This document shows, piece by piece, positions 23,712 to 33,941 of a stretch of DNA of 64,000 bases (position 1 is its first letter; every line of letters begins with the position of its first letter). The notes under the pieces are model-generated. The model ran no database searches and was not told the DNA's origin. It was given only the letters and a program-made list of their open reading frames with translations. A program made the position numbers and the translations under genes. The DNA comes from Lolium rigidum (taxonomy: Eukaryota > Streptophyta > Magnoliopsida > Poales > Poaceae), in the NCBI RefSeq assembly GCF_022539505.1, contig NC_061514.1:40226869-40290868 (forward strand), read 5' to 3'.

Positions 23712-25820
23712 ATGGGTACTCCTGAAAATACTAAGTTGTGTGACTTCACTAGCACAAATAATAATGATTTTATATGTAATCCTATTGCTCCACCTGCTAC
23801 TACAGCAGAATTCTATGAAATTAAACCTGCTTTACTGAATCTTGTTATGAGAGAGCAATTTTCTCGGTGTTAGTACCGATGATGCCGCTGCCCATCTTAA
23901 TAATTTTGTTGAACTTTGTGAAATGCAAAAGTATAAGGATATACATGGTGATATTATAAAACTGAAATTGTTTCCTTTCTCATTAAGAGGAAGAGCTAAA
24001 GATTGGTTGCTTTCTTTGCCTAAGAATAGTATTGATTCATGGACTAAATGTAAAGATGCTTTTATTAGTAAATATTATCCTCCCGCTAAGATCATATCTT
24101 TGAGAAGTAGCATAATGAATTTTAAACAATTTGATAATGAACATGTTGCTCAAGCATGGGAGAGAATGAAATCTTTGGTAAAGAATTGCCCAACCCATGG
24201 ACTGACTACTTGGATGATCATCCAAACCTTTTATGCATGATTGAATTTTTCCTCAAGGAACCTATTGGATTCAATCGTCGGAGGTACTTTTATGTCCATC
24301 ACCTTGGGCGCCGCGACTAAATTACTTGATGATATGATGATCAATTACTCTGAATGGCACACTGAAAGAACTCCTCAAGGTAAGAAGGTAAATTATGTTG
24401 AAGAAACCTCTTCTTTGGGTGATAAGATTGATGCTATTATGTCTATGCTTGCAAATGGTAGATCTCATATTGATCCGAATAATGTTCCTTTAGCTTCATT
24501 GGTTGCTCAAGAAGAAAATGTTGATGTGAATTTCATTAAAAGTAATAATTTCAACAACAATGCTTATAGGAATAATTATGGTAACAACAACTTTAGGCCA
24601 TATCCATCTAATAGTAATGGTTATGGTAATTCTTATGGTAATTCTTACAACAATAATAAGAGTGTACCCTCTGGTCTTGAAGTGATGCTTAAAGAATTTA
24701 TTAGTACACAAACTCGCTTTCAATAAAACTCGTTGAAGAAAAGCTTAGTAAAATTGATATTCTTGCTTCTAAGGTTGATAGTCTTGCTCTTGATGTTGAT
24801 CTTTTAAAATTGAAAGTTATGCCTCGAGAAAGTTGAAGATGCTAGGTTTGCTAAAACAAATGCCATCCAAGTTAGAATTAATGATAATATTAGATTGTTG
24901 GCTGAATTGCATGCTAGGTGGGATAGAGAAGAAAAAGAGAAACTTGCTAAAGAGAATAATGTAGCTAAAGTATGGACTATTACCACCACTAGTAATGTTG
25001 ATTCTTCACATGTTGCTGCACCTCCTACTATCAATGGTAAAATAATTGGTGTTGGCAATGTTTCTACTCGTAGTACAAAGCGCACAAAATTGCCTGAAAC
25101 TGCTAAAACTGCTGTTTGTGATAAAACTGCTAAAAAATTTCAAAATATTGGTGACAATGATTCCATTGATGTAGAACATAATGGTTTAGATTTTGATGAT
25201 TGTCATATTACTGAAGTAATAAAGTTCTTACAAAAACTTGCTAGAAGTCCCAATGCTAGTGCTATAAATTTAGCCTTTACAAAACATATTACAAATGCTC
25301 TCATTAAAGCTAGGGAAGAGAAATTAAAACTTGAAGCTTCTATTCCTAGGAAGTTAGAAGATGGTTGGGAGCCCATCATTAAAATGAAATTCAATGACTT
25401 TGAGTGTAATGCTTTATGTGATCTTGGTGCAAGTATTTCGTTATGCCTAAAAAGATTTATGATATGCTTGACTTGCCACCATTGAAGAATTGTTATTTGG
25501 ATGTTAATCTTGCCGATAATGTTAAAAAGAAACCTTTGGGGAGGATTGATAATGTGCGCATTACGGTTAACAATAACCTTGTCCCCTTTGATTTTGTTGT
25601 CTTGGATATCGAATGCAATGCATCTTGTCCTATTGTGTTGGGAAGACCTTTTCTTCGAACCGTTGGTGCTGTTATTGATATGAAGGAAGGTAATATTAGA
25701 TATCAATTTCCTCTCAAGAAAGGTATGGAACACTTCCCTAGAAAGAGAATGAAGTTGCTTTTTGATTCTATTATTAGAACAAGCTATGATGTTGATGCTT
25801 CGTCTCTTGATGTTACTTGA
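23712..25820 (+). pseudogene. Gag-protease polyprotein of A2, frame-disrupted
   Basis: Starts ATG GGT ACT at 23712. Seen in order: an N-terminal region; a Retrotrans_gag domain (23880-24240; LCEMQKYKDI, KLKLFPFSLRGRAKDWLLSLP, ISKYYPP, AWERMKSLVKNCP); an Asn/Tyr-rich linker (24540-24660); a coiled-coil-like segment (24730-24960); a retropepsin-like protease domain (25380-25760) with CDLGASIS as the active-site DxGA element and IVLGRPFLRT near its end. It stops at 25820 with no RT, RNase H or integrase after. The frame breaks near 23864, 24715, 24740, 24826 and 25439 each coincide with a CTG-to-CTCG or CTG-to-CG change, and one TGA (24238-24240) is a base substitution. The true ORF may therefore be more intact than the sequence shows. 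Confidence 0.85.
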
Positions 25821-25848
25821 TTTGCACTTTCTGCGCCTAGCTGAAAGG

Positions 25849-28399
25849 CGTTAAAGAAAAGCACTTCTTGGGAGATAACCCATGTGTTTATTTTACTACA
25901 GCAATTTTTGTTTTGTTGAGTCTTGGAAGTTGTTTACTACTGTAGCAACCTCTCCTTATCATGTTTTTGTGCCAAGTAAAGTTTCTATGCTAAAGTTGAT
26001 GTTATATTTGGGATCGCTGCGCGTAAACAGCATTGCTTCGTCCGTCACGAATTCCGGCATAAGTCTCTGTAAAAAATTTGAAAAAATCTGCAAAATTACG
26101 AGCGTGATCCTCGCATATGTACGCAACTTTCATTAGTTTTGAGTTTTTCCATTTGAGCAAGTTAAGTGCCCAGTCCAGATGCATCTTTACGGACTGTTCT
26201 GTTTTTGACAAATTCTGTCTTTTATTTCGCATTGCCGCTTTTGCTATGTTGAATGAGTTTCTTTATTCCATTAACTTTCAGAAGCTTTGTGCAACGTCCA
26301 GAAGTGTTAAGAATGATTGTGTCACCTCTGAATATATGAATTTGTGGTTATGCACTAACCCTCTCATGAGTTTGCTTGAAATTTGTGTGAAGGAAGTTTT
26401 CAAGGGCCAAGAGAAGAGGATGATATACTATGATCAAGAAGAGTGAAAGGTCTAAGCTTCGGGATGCCCCGGTGGTTCATCCCTGCATATTTTAAGAAGA
26501 CTCAAGCATCTAAGCTTGGGGATGCCCAAGGCATCCCCTTCTTCATCGATAACATTATCAGGTCACTTCTAGTGAAACTATATTTTTATTCCGTCACATT
26601 CTTATGTTTTTTACTTGGAGCGTCGGTTTGTTTTTATTTTTGTTTTGTTTTCAATAAAGTTGGATCCCGCCATTCTTATATTGGAGATATTACGCTCCGC
26701 TTTTTCTTATGGAACACTTGTGTTCTTAATTGTGCTTTAATGTTCATGGCGAAATCTCATTGCTTCGTTAAATTGTTATTTGGTTGGAATTGGAAAATGC
26801 TGCATATGGTTTGGCAATTTGGCAATTGTTTGAGCTCTCATAGATCATGTTTAAACTCTTGCATCATGTAGTTTAATCTATTAATGAAGAACTACTCGTA
26901 GAGCTTGTTTAATTTGGTTTGCATGATTGATCTCTCTAAGTCTAGATATTTTCGGGTAAAGTGTTTGAACAACAAGGAAGACAAGTGTAGAGCCTTATAA
27001 TGCTTGCAATATGTTCTTGTGTGAGTTTTGCTGTACCTGTTCATACTTGTGTTTGCTTCAAACAAACTTGCTAGCCCAAACCTTGTACTGAGAGGAAATG
27101 CTTCTCGTGCATCCAAACACCTTGAGCCAAAAATCATGTCATTTGTGTCCACCATATCTACCTACTATGTGGTATTTTTCTGCCATTCCAAAGTAAATTA
27201 CTTGAGTGCTACCTTTAAATTTCATTCCTCTACGTTTACAATATATAGCTCATGGGACAAATAGCTTAAAAATTATTGTGGTGATGAATATGTAGTTATG
27301 TGTCTTAATTCTTATAAGTTGCTTGTTGAGCGGTAACCATGTTTTCTAGGGACGCCATCAACTTTATCTTTGTTGGATATCATGTGAGATGCTATGCATG
27401 TTCGTCTTGTCTGAAGTAGTGGACTTCGCGATCAAATGGTTTGAGTATGCATATGTTAGAGAAGAACATTGGGCCGCTAACTAAAGCCATGTATCATGGT
27501 GGAAGTTTCAGTTTGGACATACAACCTCAATCTCTTATGAGAATATTAATCTGTTGTTGAATGCTTAAGCATTAAAAAGAGGAGTCCATTATCTGTTGTC
27601 TATGTTGTCCCGATATGGATGTCTAAGTTGAGAATAATCAAAAGCGAGAAATCCAATGTGTGCTTTCTCCTTAGACACTTGTACAGGCGGCATAGAGGTA
27701 CCCCTTTGTGACACTTGGTTGAAGCATATGTTATGCGATGAGAATCCGTGTTTCCGAGATAGTAGGACAAGGTGCGAGCACTATTGGTACTCTATGCATG
27801 AGACATGCAACTTGTAGGAAGTATTATGCATAGCACATATGAATTATTACTACCGTTGACAAAATTGTTTCTATGTTTTCAAAACAAAAGCTCTAGCACA
27901 AAAATAGTAATCAATGCTTCCTCTCGCGAAGGGCCAATCTTTTACTTTATGTTGAGTCAGCTTTACCCATTCCCTTCTATCTTAGAAGCAAACACTTGTG
28001 TTAACTCGTGTGCATTGATTCTTACATGTTTACTTATTGCACCTGTTATATTACTCTATGTTGACAAATATCCATGAGATATACATGTTACAAGTTGAAA
28101 GCAATTGCTGAAACTTAATCATCCTTTGTGTTGCTTCAATGCATTCTACTTTGAATTTATTGCTTATGAGTTAGCTCTTATGCAAGTCTTATTGATACTT
28201 GTCTTGAAAGTATTATTCATGAAAAGTTTTGCTATATGATTCATTTGCTTAGTCATTATCTTTGTTAGCAATCTTTTGTTCATATCACTCCATTCATCTC
28301 ATATGCTTTACAATAATGTTGATCAAGATTATGTTGGTAGCATGTCACTTCAGAAATTATTTGTGTTATCGTTTACCTACTCGAGGACGAGTAGGAACT
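25849..28399 (+). other. Non-coding 3' internal module of A2 (shared with B and C)
   Basis: Follows the protease stop and is homologous to 18354-20878. Contains the hairpin at 26518-26538 (arms GGGGATGCC/GGCATCCCC) within AAGCTTGGGGATGCC. A second, slightly altered copy is at 26454-26470. Confidence 0.85.
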
Positions 28400-28414
28400 A
28401 AGCTTGGGGATGCT
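28400..28414 (+). other. Putative polypurine tract of A2
   Basis: AAGCTTGGGGATGCT directly abuts the 3' LTR start TGATACG at 28415. Confidence 0.6.
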
Positions 28415-29984
28415 TGATACGTCGCAAACGTATCTATAATTTCTTATGTTCCATGCTACTTTTATTACAATACTTGAATGTTTTATACATACTTTACAAC
28501 GTTATTTTACATTTTCCGGCACTAACCTATAACAAGATGCCGAAGTGCCGCTTGTCGTTTTTTCTGCTGTTTTTGGTTTCGTAAATCCTAGTAAGGAAAT
28601 ATTCTCGGAATTGGACGAAATCAACGCCCAGGGGCCTATTTTTACATGAAACTTCCAGAAGACTGAGGGAGGTAGGAAGTGGGGCCACGAGGCGCTGACA
28701 CAACAGGGCGGCGCGGCCCTGGTGTGTGGGGCCCTCGTGCCGCCACTTGACCTACCCTTCCGCCTACTTAAAGCCTCCGTCGCGAAACCCCCTGTACCGA
28801 GAGCCACGATACGGAAAACATTACTGAGAGGCCGCCGCCGCGAATCCCATCTCGGGGGATTCAGGAGATGGCCTCCGGCACCCTGCCGGAGAGGGGAATC
28901 ATCACCGGAGGGGCTCTACATCATCATGCCCGCCTCCGGATTGATGCGTGAGTAGTTCATCCTTGGACTATGGCCGGGTCCATAGCAGTAGCTAGATGGT
29001 TGTCTTCTCCGCTTGTGCTTTCATTGTTATAGATCTTGTGAGCTGCCTAACATGATCAAGATCATCTATTTGTAATGCTACATGTTGTGTTTGGCGAGAT
29101 CCGATGAATATAGAATACTATGTTAAGTTGATTATCAATCTATCATATATGTGTTGTTTATGTTCTTGCATGCTCTCCGTTGCTAGTAGAGGCTGTGGCC
29201 AAGTTGATACTTGTAACTCCAAGAGGGAGTAATTATGCTCGATAGTGGGTTCATGCCTCCATTGAATCTGGGATCGTGACAGTAGGTTCTAAGGTTGTGG
29301 ATGTGCTCGTTGCTACTAGGGATAAAACATTGATGCTTTGTCTAAGGATATTTGTGTTGATTACATTACGCGCCATACTTAATGCAATTATCTCGTTGTT
29401 CGCAACTTAATACCGGAAGGGGTTCGGATGATAACCCGAAGGTGGATTATTTAGGCATAGATGCATGCTCGGATAGCGGTCTATGTACTTTGTCGTAATG
29501 CCCTGATTAAATCACATAGTAATCATCGTTGATATGTATTGAATCTTTATTTGTCAATTGCTCGCCCGTAATTTGTTCACCCGAAGCATGTTAGTTATCT
29601 TATTGGAGAGACACCTCTAGTGAACTCGTGGACCCCGGTCCATTCTTTTACATCTGAATACATTCTACTGCTTTTACTGTTCTTTGCAAACAAACACCAT
29701 CTTCCACTCGATACGTTTAATCCTTTGTTTTCAGCAAGCCGGTGAGATTGACAACCTCACTCTTACGTTGGGGCAAAGTACTTTGATTGTGTTGTGCAGG
29801 TTCCACGTTGGCGCCGGTTTCACTCGGTGTTGCGCCGCACTACACTCCTCCACCAACAACCTTCACGTGCTTCTTGGCTCCTACTGGTTCGATAACCTTG
29901 GTTTCATACTGAGGGAAACTTGCTTCTATACGCATCATACCTTCCACTTGGGGTTCCCAACGGACGTGTGCTTCGCGCGTATCA
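28415..29984 (+). repeat. A2 3' LTR
   Basis: 1,570 bp, TGATACGTCGC...GCGTATCA, followed by target duplication GTTAT. Contains several CTCG variants where the 5' LTR or A1 has CTG (for example near 29307, 29469, 29629 and 29824). Confidence 0.93.
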
Positions 29985-29996
29985 GTTATCAGCCCC

Positions 29997-31063
29997 CCAC
30001 CTAGGCCACCGTCATGTGGCGACGCGGAGGGGCGTGGGGCGATGGATCGGCTGGTGGAGGGATGCGGAGGCGGCGCTACGGCAGTGGAGGCCCTCGGTTG
30101 CTGCCGGCGGCGGTGCGTCCAGGGTCTGATCTGAGCACAGGGCAGGCTGCCGTTTCGCGGCTGTCAGGGGCTGCAGTGTAGCCTGCTGGCTCCCGCATCC
30201 CAGGGTCGTTCGTCCTGGTGGATTTTCGGTGTGACGGGCGGCGAGGATGGTTGTTTTCGTGGGGGCTCGGCCTAGATAAAGGCGGGGTCCTAGGGTTTCT
30301 CACGCGTCAAGACGAAGACCTTCTGGATGTCGATCCTTCTTCATCTAGCCGGAGTGATGAGTTCCGGAAGGCTCCGCCGGCGAATGGAACGGTGCATGTT
30401 TTGCGTAGAGTTTGCTGCATCGGGTGGTATTCGGTCGCGCGCATGCATGCTTTTATTCTGACCGTTTGGTTCTGGAGGGAGCGGCGCGAAGCTCTGTTCT
30501 ATATTGAATCAAGTGACTTTTTGGTCCATGGTGAAGTCAGAAGAAGAGAATATCATGAAGGCCGGATTGGAGGGCTAGCTAAGGGAGGTACAAGTCTTCG
30601 CGTTGTTGAGGGGCTTGCTTGGTGTTCCGGGCTTTGCAGCAGTGGTATGATAGTGGGGGCGGCAGCACAGGTGAAGTTTAGAGTCCTAACTTTCAAGGTG
30701 AAAACCCAAAGTCTGACCTTAACTGGTTGTGCCTGTCAATGACCTTGTTCGAGGCATTGTTTTGAGAGCGGGGACTATCTTCAGTGTGAAAACCTAAGAT
30801 CTTTGATCGGGCGACGACGGTGCGGTGCACTATTCCCTTCTTGGAGGCGTCGCTTTTGGAGAGTCTGTATTTCAGGTGTTATCTTGGTGGTGGATCTATT
30901 GATGTTGCTAGGCCTAGGATACTATAGCGAGACTTTTGTTTCTTAGTTTTATTTTCTCTTTTTTTGTTTTGTGCATCCGTACTGCCAGTGTTGCGTTGTT
31001 GCAGAGGCGGGGTGTAATTGATATCTCCTAATATTAATGTATATTCCCTTTATCGAAAAAATC
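29997..31063 (+). mobile_element. Probable LINE-type retroposon 3' part (host of solo LTR A1)
   Basis: GC-rich sequence that continues the sequence left of A1 (about 13641-13804). It ends with a T-rich stretch, GGGGTGTAATTGATATCTCC, then ATCGAAAAAA at about 31063, the tail style of grass LINEs. No intact ORF or target duplication was found, so the class is tentative. Confidence 0.4.
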
Positions 31064-31186
31064 ATCGGGTGGTTTGCATCATACATCATACTTCCTCCGT
31101 CTAAAAATAACTGTCACAACTTTTACAAGATATAGATGTATCTACAACTAAAATGTCCCTAGATACATATGTATAGACAAAACTAA

Positions 31187-32875
31187 GAGCATCTCCAGTC
31201 GCGTCCCCCAAAGCGTCCCCCAAAGGGATTTGGGGCGCGCCGGACTAAAAATACGTTCCAGCCACGTCCCCCAAAGCCCTTTTTTGTCCGGCGCGCCCCT
31301 ATACGGTGTCCGGCGCCCCGAGCCCGTCCCCGTCCCACATGGGACGCTCGGGGCACGCCGGACACAACGAAAAGCGAGGCGGGGAATGGCGGGGCCGACG
31401 CGTCGGCCGGCACGCTTGACTTTAACCCAACCGTCGCCTACCCCGCGACGGAAGTTATTCGCGCGCAGTGACACACGGCGGCATCTTTGCCTTAATGGCG
31501 ACGGAGGGGCAGGCGAGATGTCTCGTCGGTGCTGCGCAGCCTCCACGCGTCGCCGGCGTTCGCACGCCACCGCCCGTTCCCGCGCGATCTTCCCGCCTCT
31601 TCTCGTCTGTTCCCGCGCTTTCTTCCCGACGCCGGCGTCTATAAAAGGTCTCCCGGCTCATCAATGGTAGCCACCACACCCCGCCGGCAACAAACACAGC
31701 CCTCGTCGCTCCACGGCCGTCTCCTCCATCACCGCGGGCAATGGCGAACCGCCCCGGCGATGGCCACTTCCCTCCACCGTCTCCTCCACTTCCAGCCCGG
31801 CAGCGGCGTGCGGCACTAGAGGAGGCACTCGAGGAGGAGGCCCGCCGCGGCGTGAGGCGCAGCGAGGCGGCGGATCTAGCGGCGTTCTCCGCCCTCGCAT
31901 CCGCAGCCGAGGAGGCCGCGGCGGCAGCAGCGTGGCAGAGCAAGCAGTGCGACACCGTTGCGGCGTTCGACGCCTCGACAGGACAAGAGGCGCGACGACG
32001 CCGGCACCGGAGGAGATGGAGCAGCGATGGGCCGACGAGCGCCGGCGCCGCCGCGATGAGCGGCAGTGCGCTGTTCCGTGAACGGCGTGACTCGATCGAG
32101 CGCCGCGCGGCGTGAGTCGATCGAGCTCCGGCAGCCAGTGACGGCGGAGGAGCGTCGGCAGCGGGAGGCGGCGCCGACGGCGCTATGGGGAGGCGGGCGG
32201 AGCAGTTGGCGGCGGAGGCCGACGCGTTTGCGGCGGCGATGATGGAGGCGCCAACAGATGTGGAGGAGGAGGCGCCAATGGAGGAGGAGGAGGCCGAGGC
32301 GGAGGAGACCGAGGTGGAGGACGACGACGACGACGAGTTCGACTGGTCCGACGACGACGGGCCGCACCCGAACGAGACGGCCGATCAGCAACGCGCCCTC
32401 GTCGAGTCCTTCGAGTCGGAGAAGAAGCTCCAGGACGACGCCCGTGCCCGCGAAGAGGCGCATATTCGTCGCGCCATCGAGCTCTCCCTCCAGGCGGCGC
32501 AGCGGGGACGGCGGAGGACGCGCGGCGGGAGCGGCACCGTCTGGCCACCGCCGAACGCAAGGAGAGGAGGCGCGCGCAGGAGGAGCTGCGGCGTAGGGGA
32601 GGCGACGACGGGGCGGGGCCGTCGAACGCGCCGCCGGGCGGTCAGTAGTCTAGGTTTAGATGAAATCTAGCCGTTTTCATTCAAACTTTGTAATATATAA
32701 TCAAAATTAAATGAAAACCTTTATTTTCGTGCACAAATATTCATTTGGGGGCGGCGTTTGGGGGACGCGGCTGGGAGCGACGTCCCCCAAACGCGGCACG
32801 AATAAAACACGTCCCCCAAACGCTCGATCCGGCGCGGTTTGGGGGACGATTTGGGGGACGCGACTGGAGATGCTC
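31187..32875 (+). mobile_element. 1,689-bp Harbinger/Tourist-like TIR element with a non-transposase ORF
   Basis: Inverted repeats of about 45 bp, beginning GAGCATCTCCAGTCGCG followed by TCCCCCAAA-rich sequence, sit at both ends. The 3-bp target duplication TAA (31184-31186 and 32876-32878) is typical of PIF/Harbinger. The interior is very GC-rich and encodes no DDE transposase. It carries a TATA box (CTATAAAAGG, about 31640) and a long acidic ORF. Non-autonomous, and the ORF may be captured host sequence. Confidence 0.85.
31741..32670 (+). pseudogene. Acidic/Ala-Glu-rich ORF inside the Harbinger-like element
   Basis: ATG at 31741 lies about 100 bp after a TATA box. The frame runs to a TGA at 32113-32115 and then continues in the same frame to a stop at 32668-32670. 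Seen: Ala/Glu-rich helices, a run of Glu/Asp (DDDDDEFDWSDDD, about 32325-32355), then a helical ESFESEKKLQDDA...IRRAIELSLQAAQR segment of which the end resembles a ubiquitin-interacting (UIM-like) helix. There is no transposase or nuclease motif. Function unknown; the ORF looks like real coding sequence damaged by one stop. Confidence 0.45.
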
Positions 32876-32904
32876 TAAGACACTTATTTCTAGATGAGGT
32901 AGTA

Positions 32905-33275
32905 AGTCATTTTAATTCAGTGGGCAAGGAAGCAGTTATAAGTGCAAATGTACTTCTCTGACGACGGTATCGCGGTTCTCGGAAAGTTGTGTTGCTGGTA
33001 GATACTGGATAGGCGTTGAGCCATATTATCGCTCTAAGAGTGAAGGGCGATGAGGTTAGCTGGTGTATGAACACGCATGGCTGGCCAAGCCGGTCATGGA
33101 TAGAAGGTAAGCTTACAAATCATCGAGACAGCCAAGCGGCGGTCCCGGCATTATCCTGAACCTTCCATCATCCGTTCGGAAGCTTGCGAATAAAGCTGGG
33201 TAATATGATGTCCAGACCCCAGCGACGCCAGCGTGATCGCCCGTCGAGGTCGATCGAGCAGATAAGCCACACGTG
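32905..33275. other. 5' flank of the methyltransferase gene
   Basis: No clear TATA box or upstream exon. The bases GCCGCTGCAG just before codon 7 would serve as a splice acceptor if a first exon lies further upstream. Confidence 0.4.
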
Positions 33276-33941
33276 ATGCATGCGCCGCTGCAGGTAGATG
33301 TGGCCGGCCGAGCCCTGGCCGTGGTGGAGCGCGACGGCGCGCATGACCCGGCCACCGGCCGCGCGCTCACCGGCTCCTGGCTATGGGACTCCGCGATCGT
33401 CCTCACCAGCCACCTCGCCTCGGCTGTGCCCAGTCAGCTCCTCGGCGCCACCGTGCTCGAGCTCGGCGCAGGCACGGGCCTCCCGGGTATCGCGGCCGTC
33501 GCATGCCTCGGCGCCGCGCGCTGTGTGCTCACGGACGTGCGGCCGCTCCTGCCGGGCCTCAGGGCCAACGCCGAGGCCAACGGGCTCGACACAGCGCAGG
33601 CCGACGTGCGGGAGCTGCGCTGGGGCGAGGAGGAAGACATGGTAATGCTCGATCGTGAGGTCCCATGCGTGGACGTGGTGCTCATGTCGGACGTCTTCTA
33701 CGACCCGGAGGAGATGCCGGCCATGGCGGCCACGCTGCGGCGGCTGTGGCGGGACGGCACGGTGTGTTGGGCGGCGAGCGAAGTGCGGTGCGGCGTGCAG
33801 GAGTGCGTGGACGTGCTGCGGGACGAAGGCTTGGACGTGGCCGAGGTCGACAGGGTCACCAGGCCGCTGCTGCGCGACCCCGCGCAGAACGCCGACTTTG
33901 CCGTGTATGGCATCGAATTACGGCGGTCCCGAGAGGGCTGA
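33276..33941 (+). CDS. METTL21-type (Methyltransf_16) protein-lysine methyltransferase
   Basis: Single-exon ORF of 221 residues, from ATG 33276 to TGA 33939-33941. It encodes a seven-strand SAM-dependent methyltransferase of the METTL21 group. Seen: TGSWLWDSA (residues 32-40), motif I ELGAGTGLPGI (62-72) that binds SAM, LTDVR (85-89) after strand 2, and PCVDVVLMSDVFYD (130-143) with the family's acidic/aromatic post-II motif. Members methylate lysines of chaperones or other proteins in the cytosol; the substrate here is unknown. Family members usually run 200-280 residues, so the length is plausible, but a short upstream exon cannot be excluded. Very GC-rich, as is common in grass genes. No signal peptide. 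Confidence 0.85.
   Translation: MHAPLQVDVAGRALAVVERDGAHDPATGRALTGSWLWDSAIVLTSHLASAVPSQLLGATVLELGAGTGLPGIAAVACLGAARCVLTDVRPLLPGLRANAEANGLDTAQADVRELRWGEEEDMVMLDREVPCVDVVLMSDVFYDPEEMPAMAATLRRLWRDGTVCWAASEVRCGVQECVDVLRDEGLDVAEVDRVTRPLLRDPAQNADFAVYGIELRRSREG

Larger units (their letters stand above)
15400..29984 (+). mobile_element. LTR retrotransposon A2 (non-autonomous Ty3/gypsy-type, gag-protease only), interrupted by element B
   Basis: Complete element with LTRs beginning TGATACGTCGCAAACGTATC and ending GCGTATCA. Perfect 5-bp target duplication GTTAT at 15395-15399 and 29985-29989. The 5' LTR is 15400-15938 plus 22415-23458 (element B lies between) and the 3' LTR is 28415-29984. The internal region holds a tRNA-Asp PBS, a gag-protease ORF and about 2.6 kb of non-coding sequence. 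No reverse transcriptase, RNase H or integrase is visible, so it must borrow these from a relative. The LTRs differ at many positions, implying an older insertion than B. Confidence 0.93.
31091..32902. mobile_element. Stowaway-like MITE split by a Harbinger-like element
   Basis: Left part 31091-31186 (CTTCCTCCGTCTAAAAATAA...), right part 32879-32902 (...TTATTTCTAGATGAGGTAG). TA lies outside both ends (31089-31090 and 32903-32904). Joined, it is about 120 bp with imperfect inverted ends, a normal Stowaway size. Confidence 0.75.

Noticed and set aside
30218..30742. 174-codon ORF after the A2 element
   Set aside because: It lies in LINE-like GC-rich sequence, has no domain and lacks gene-like flanks.
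31148..32596. Minus-strand and alternative-frame ORFs in the Harbinger-like element
   Set aside because: Repetitive Arg/Pro/Gly composition. Only the plus frame with ATG 31741 has a promoter-like TATA and ordered sequence character.
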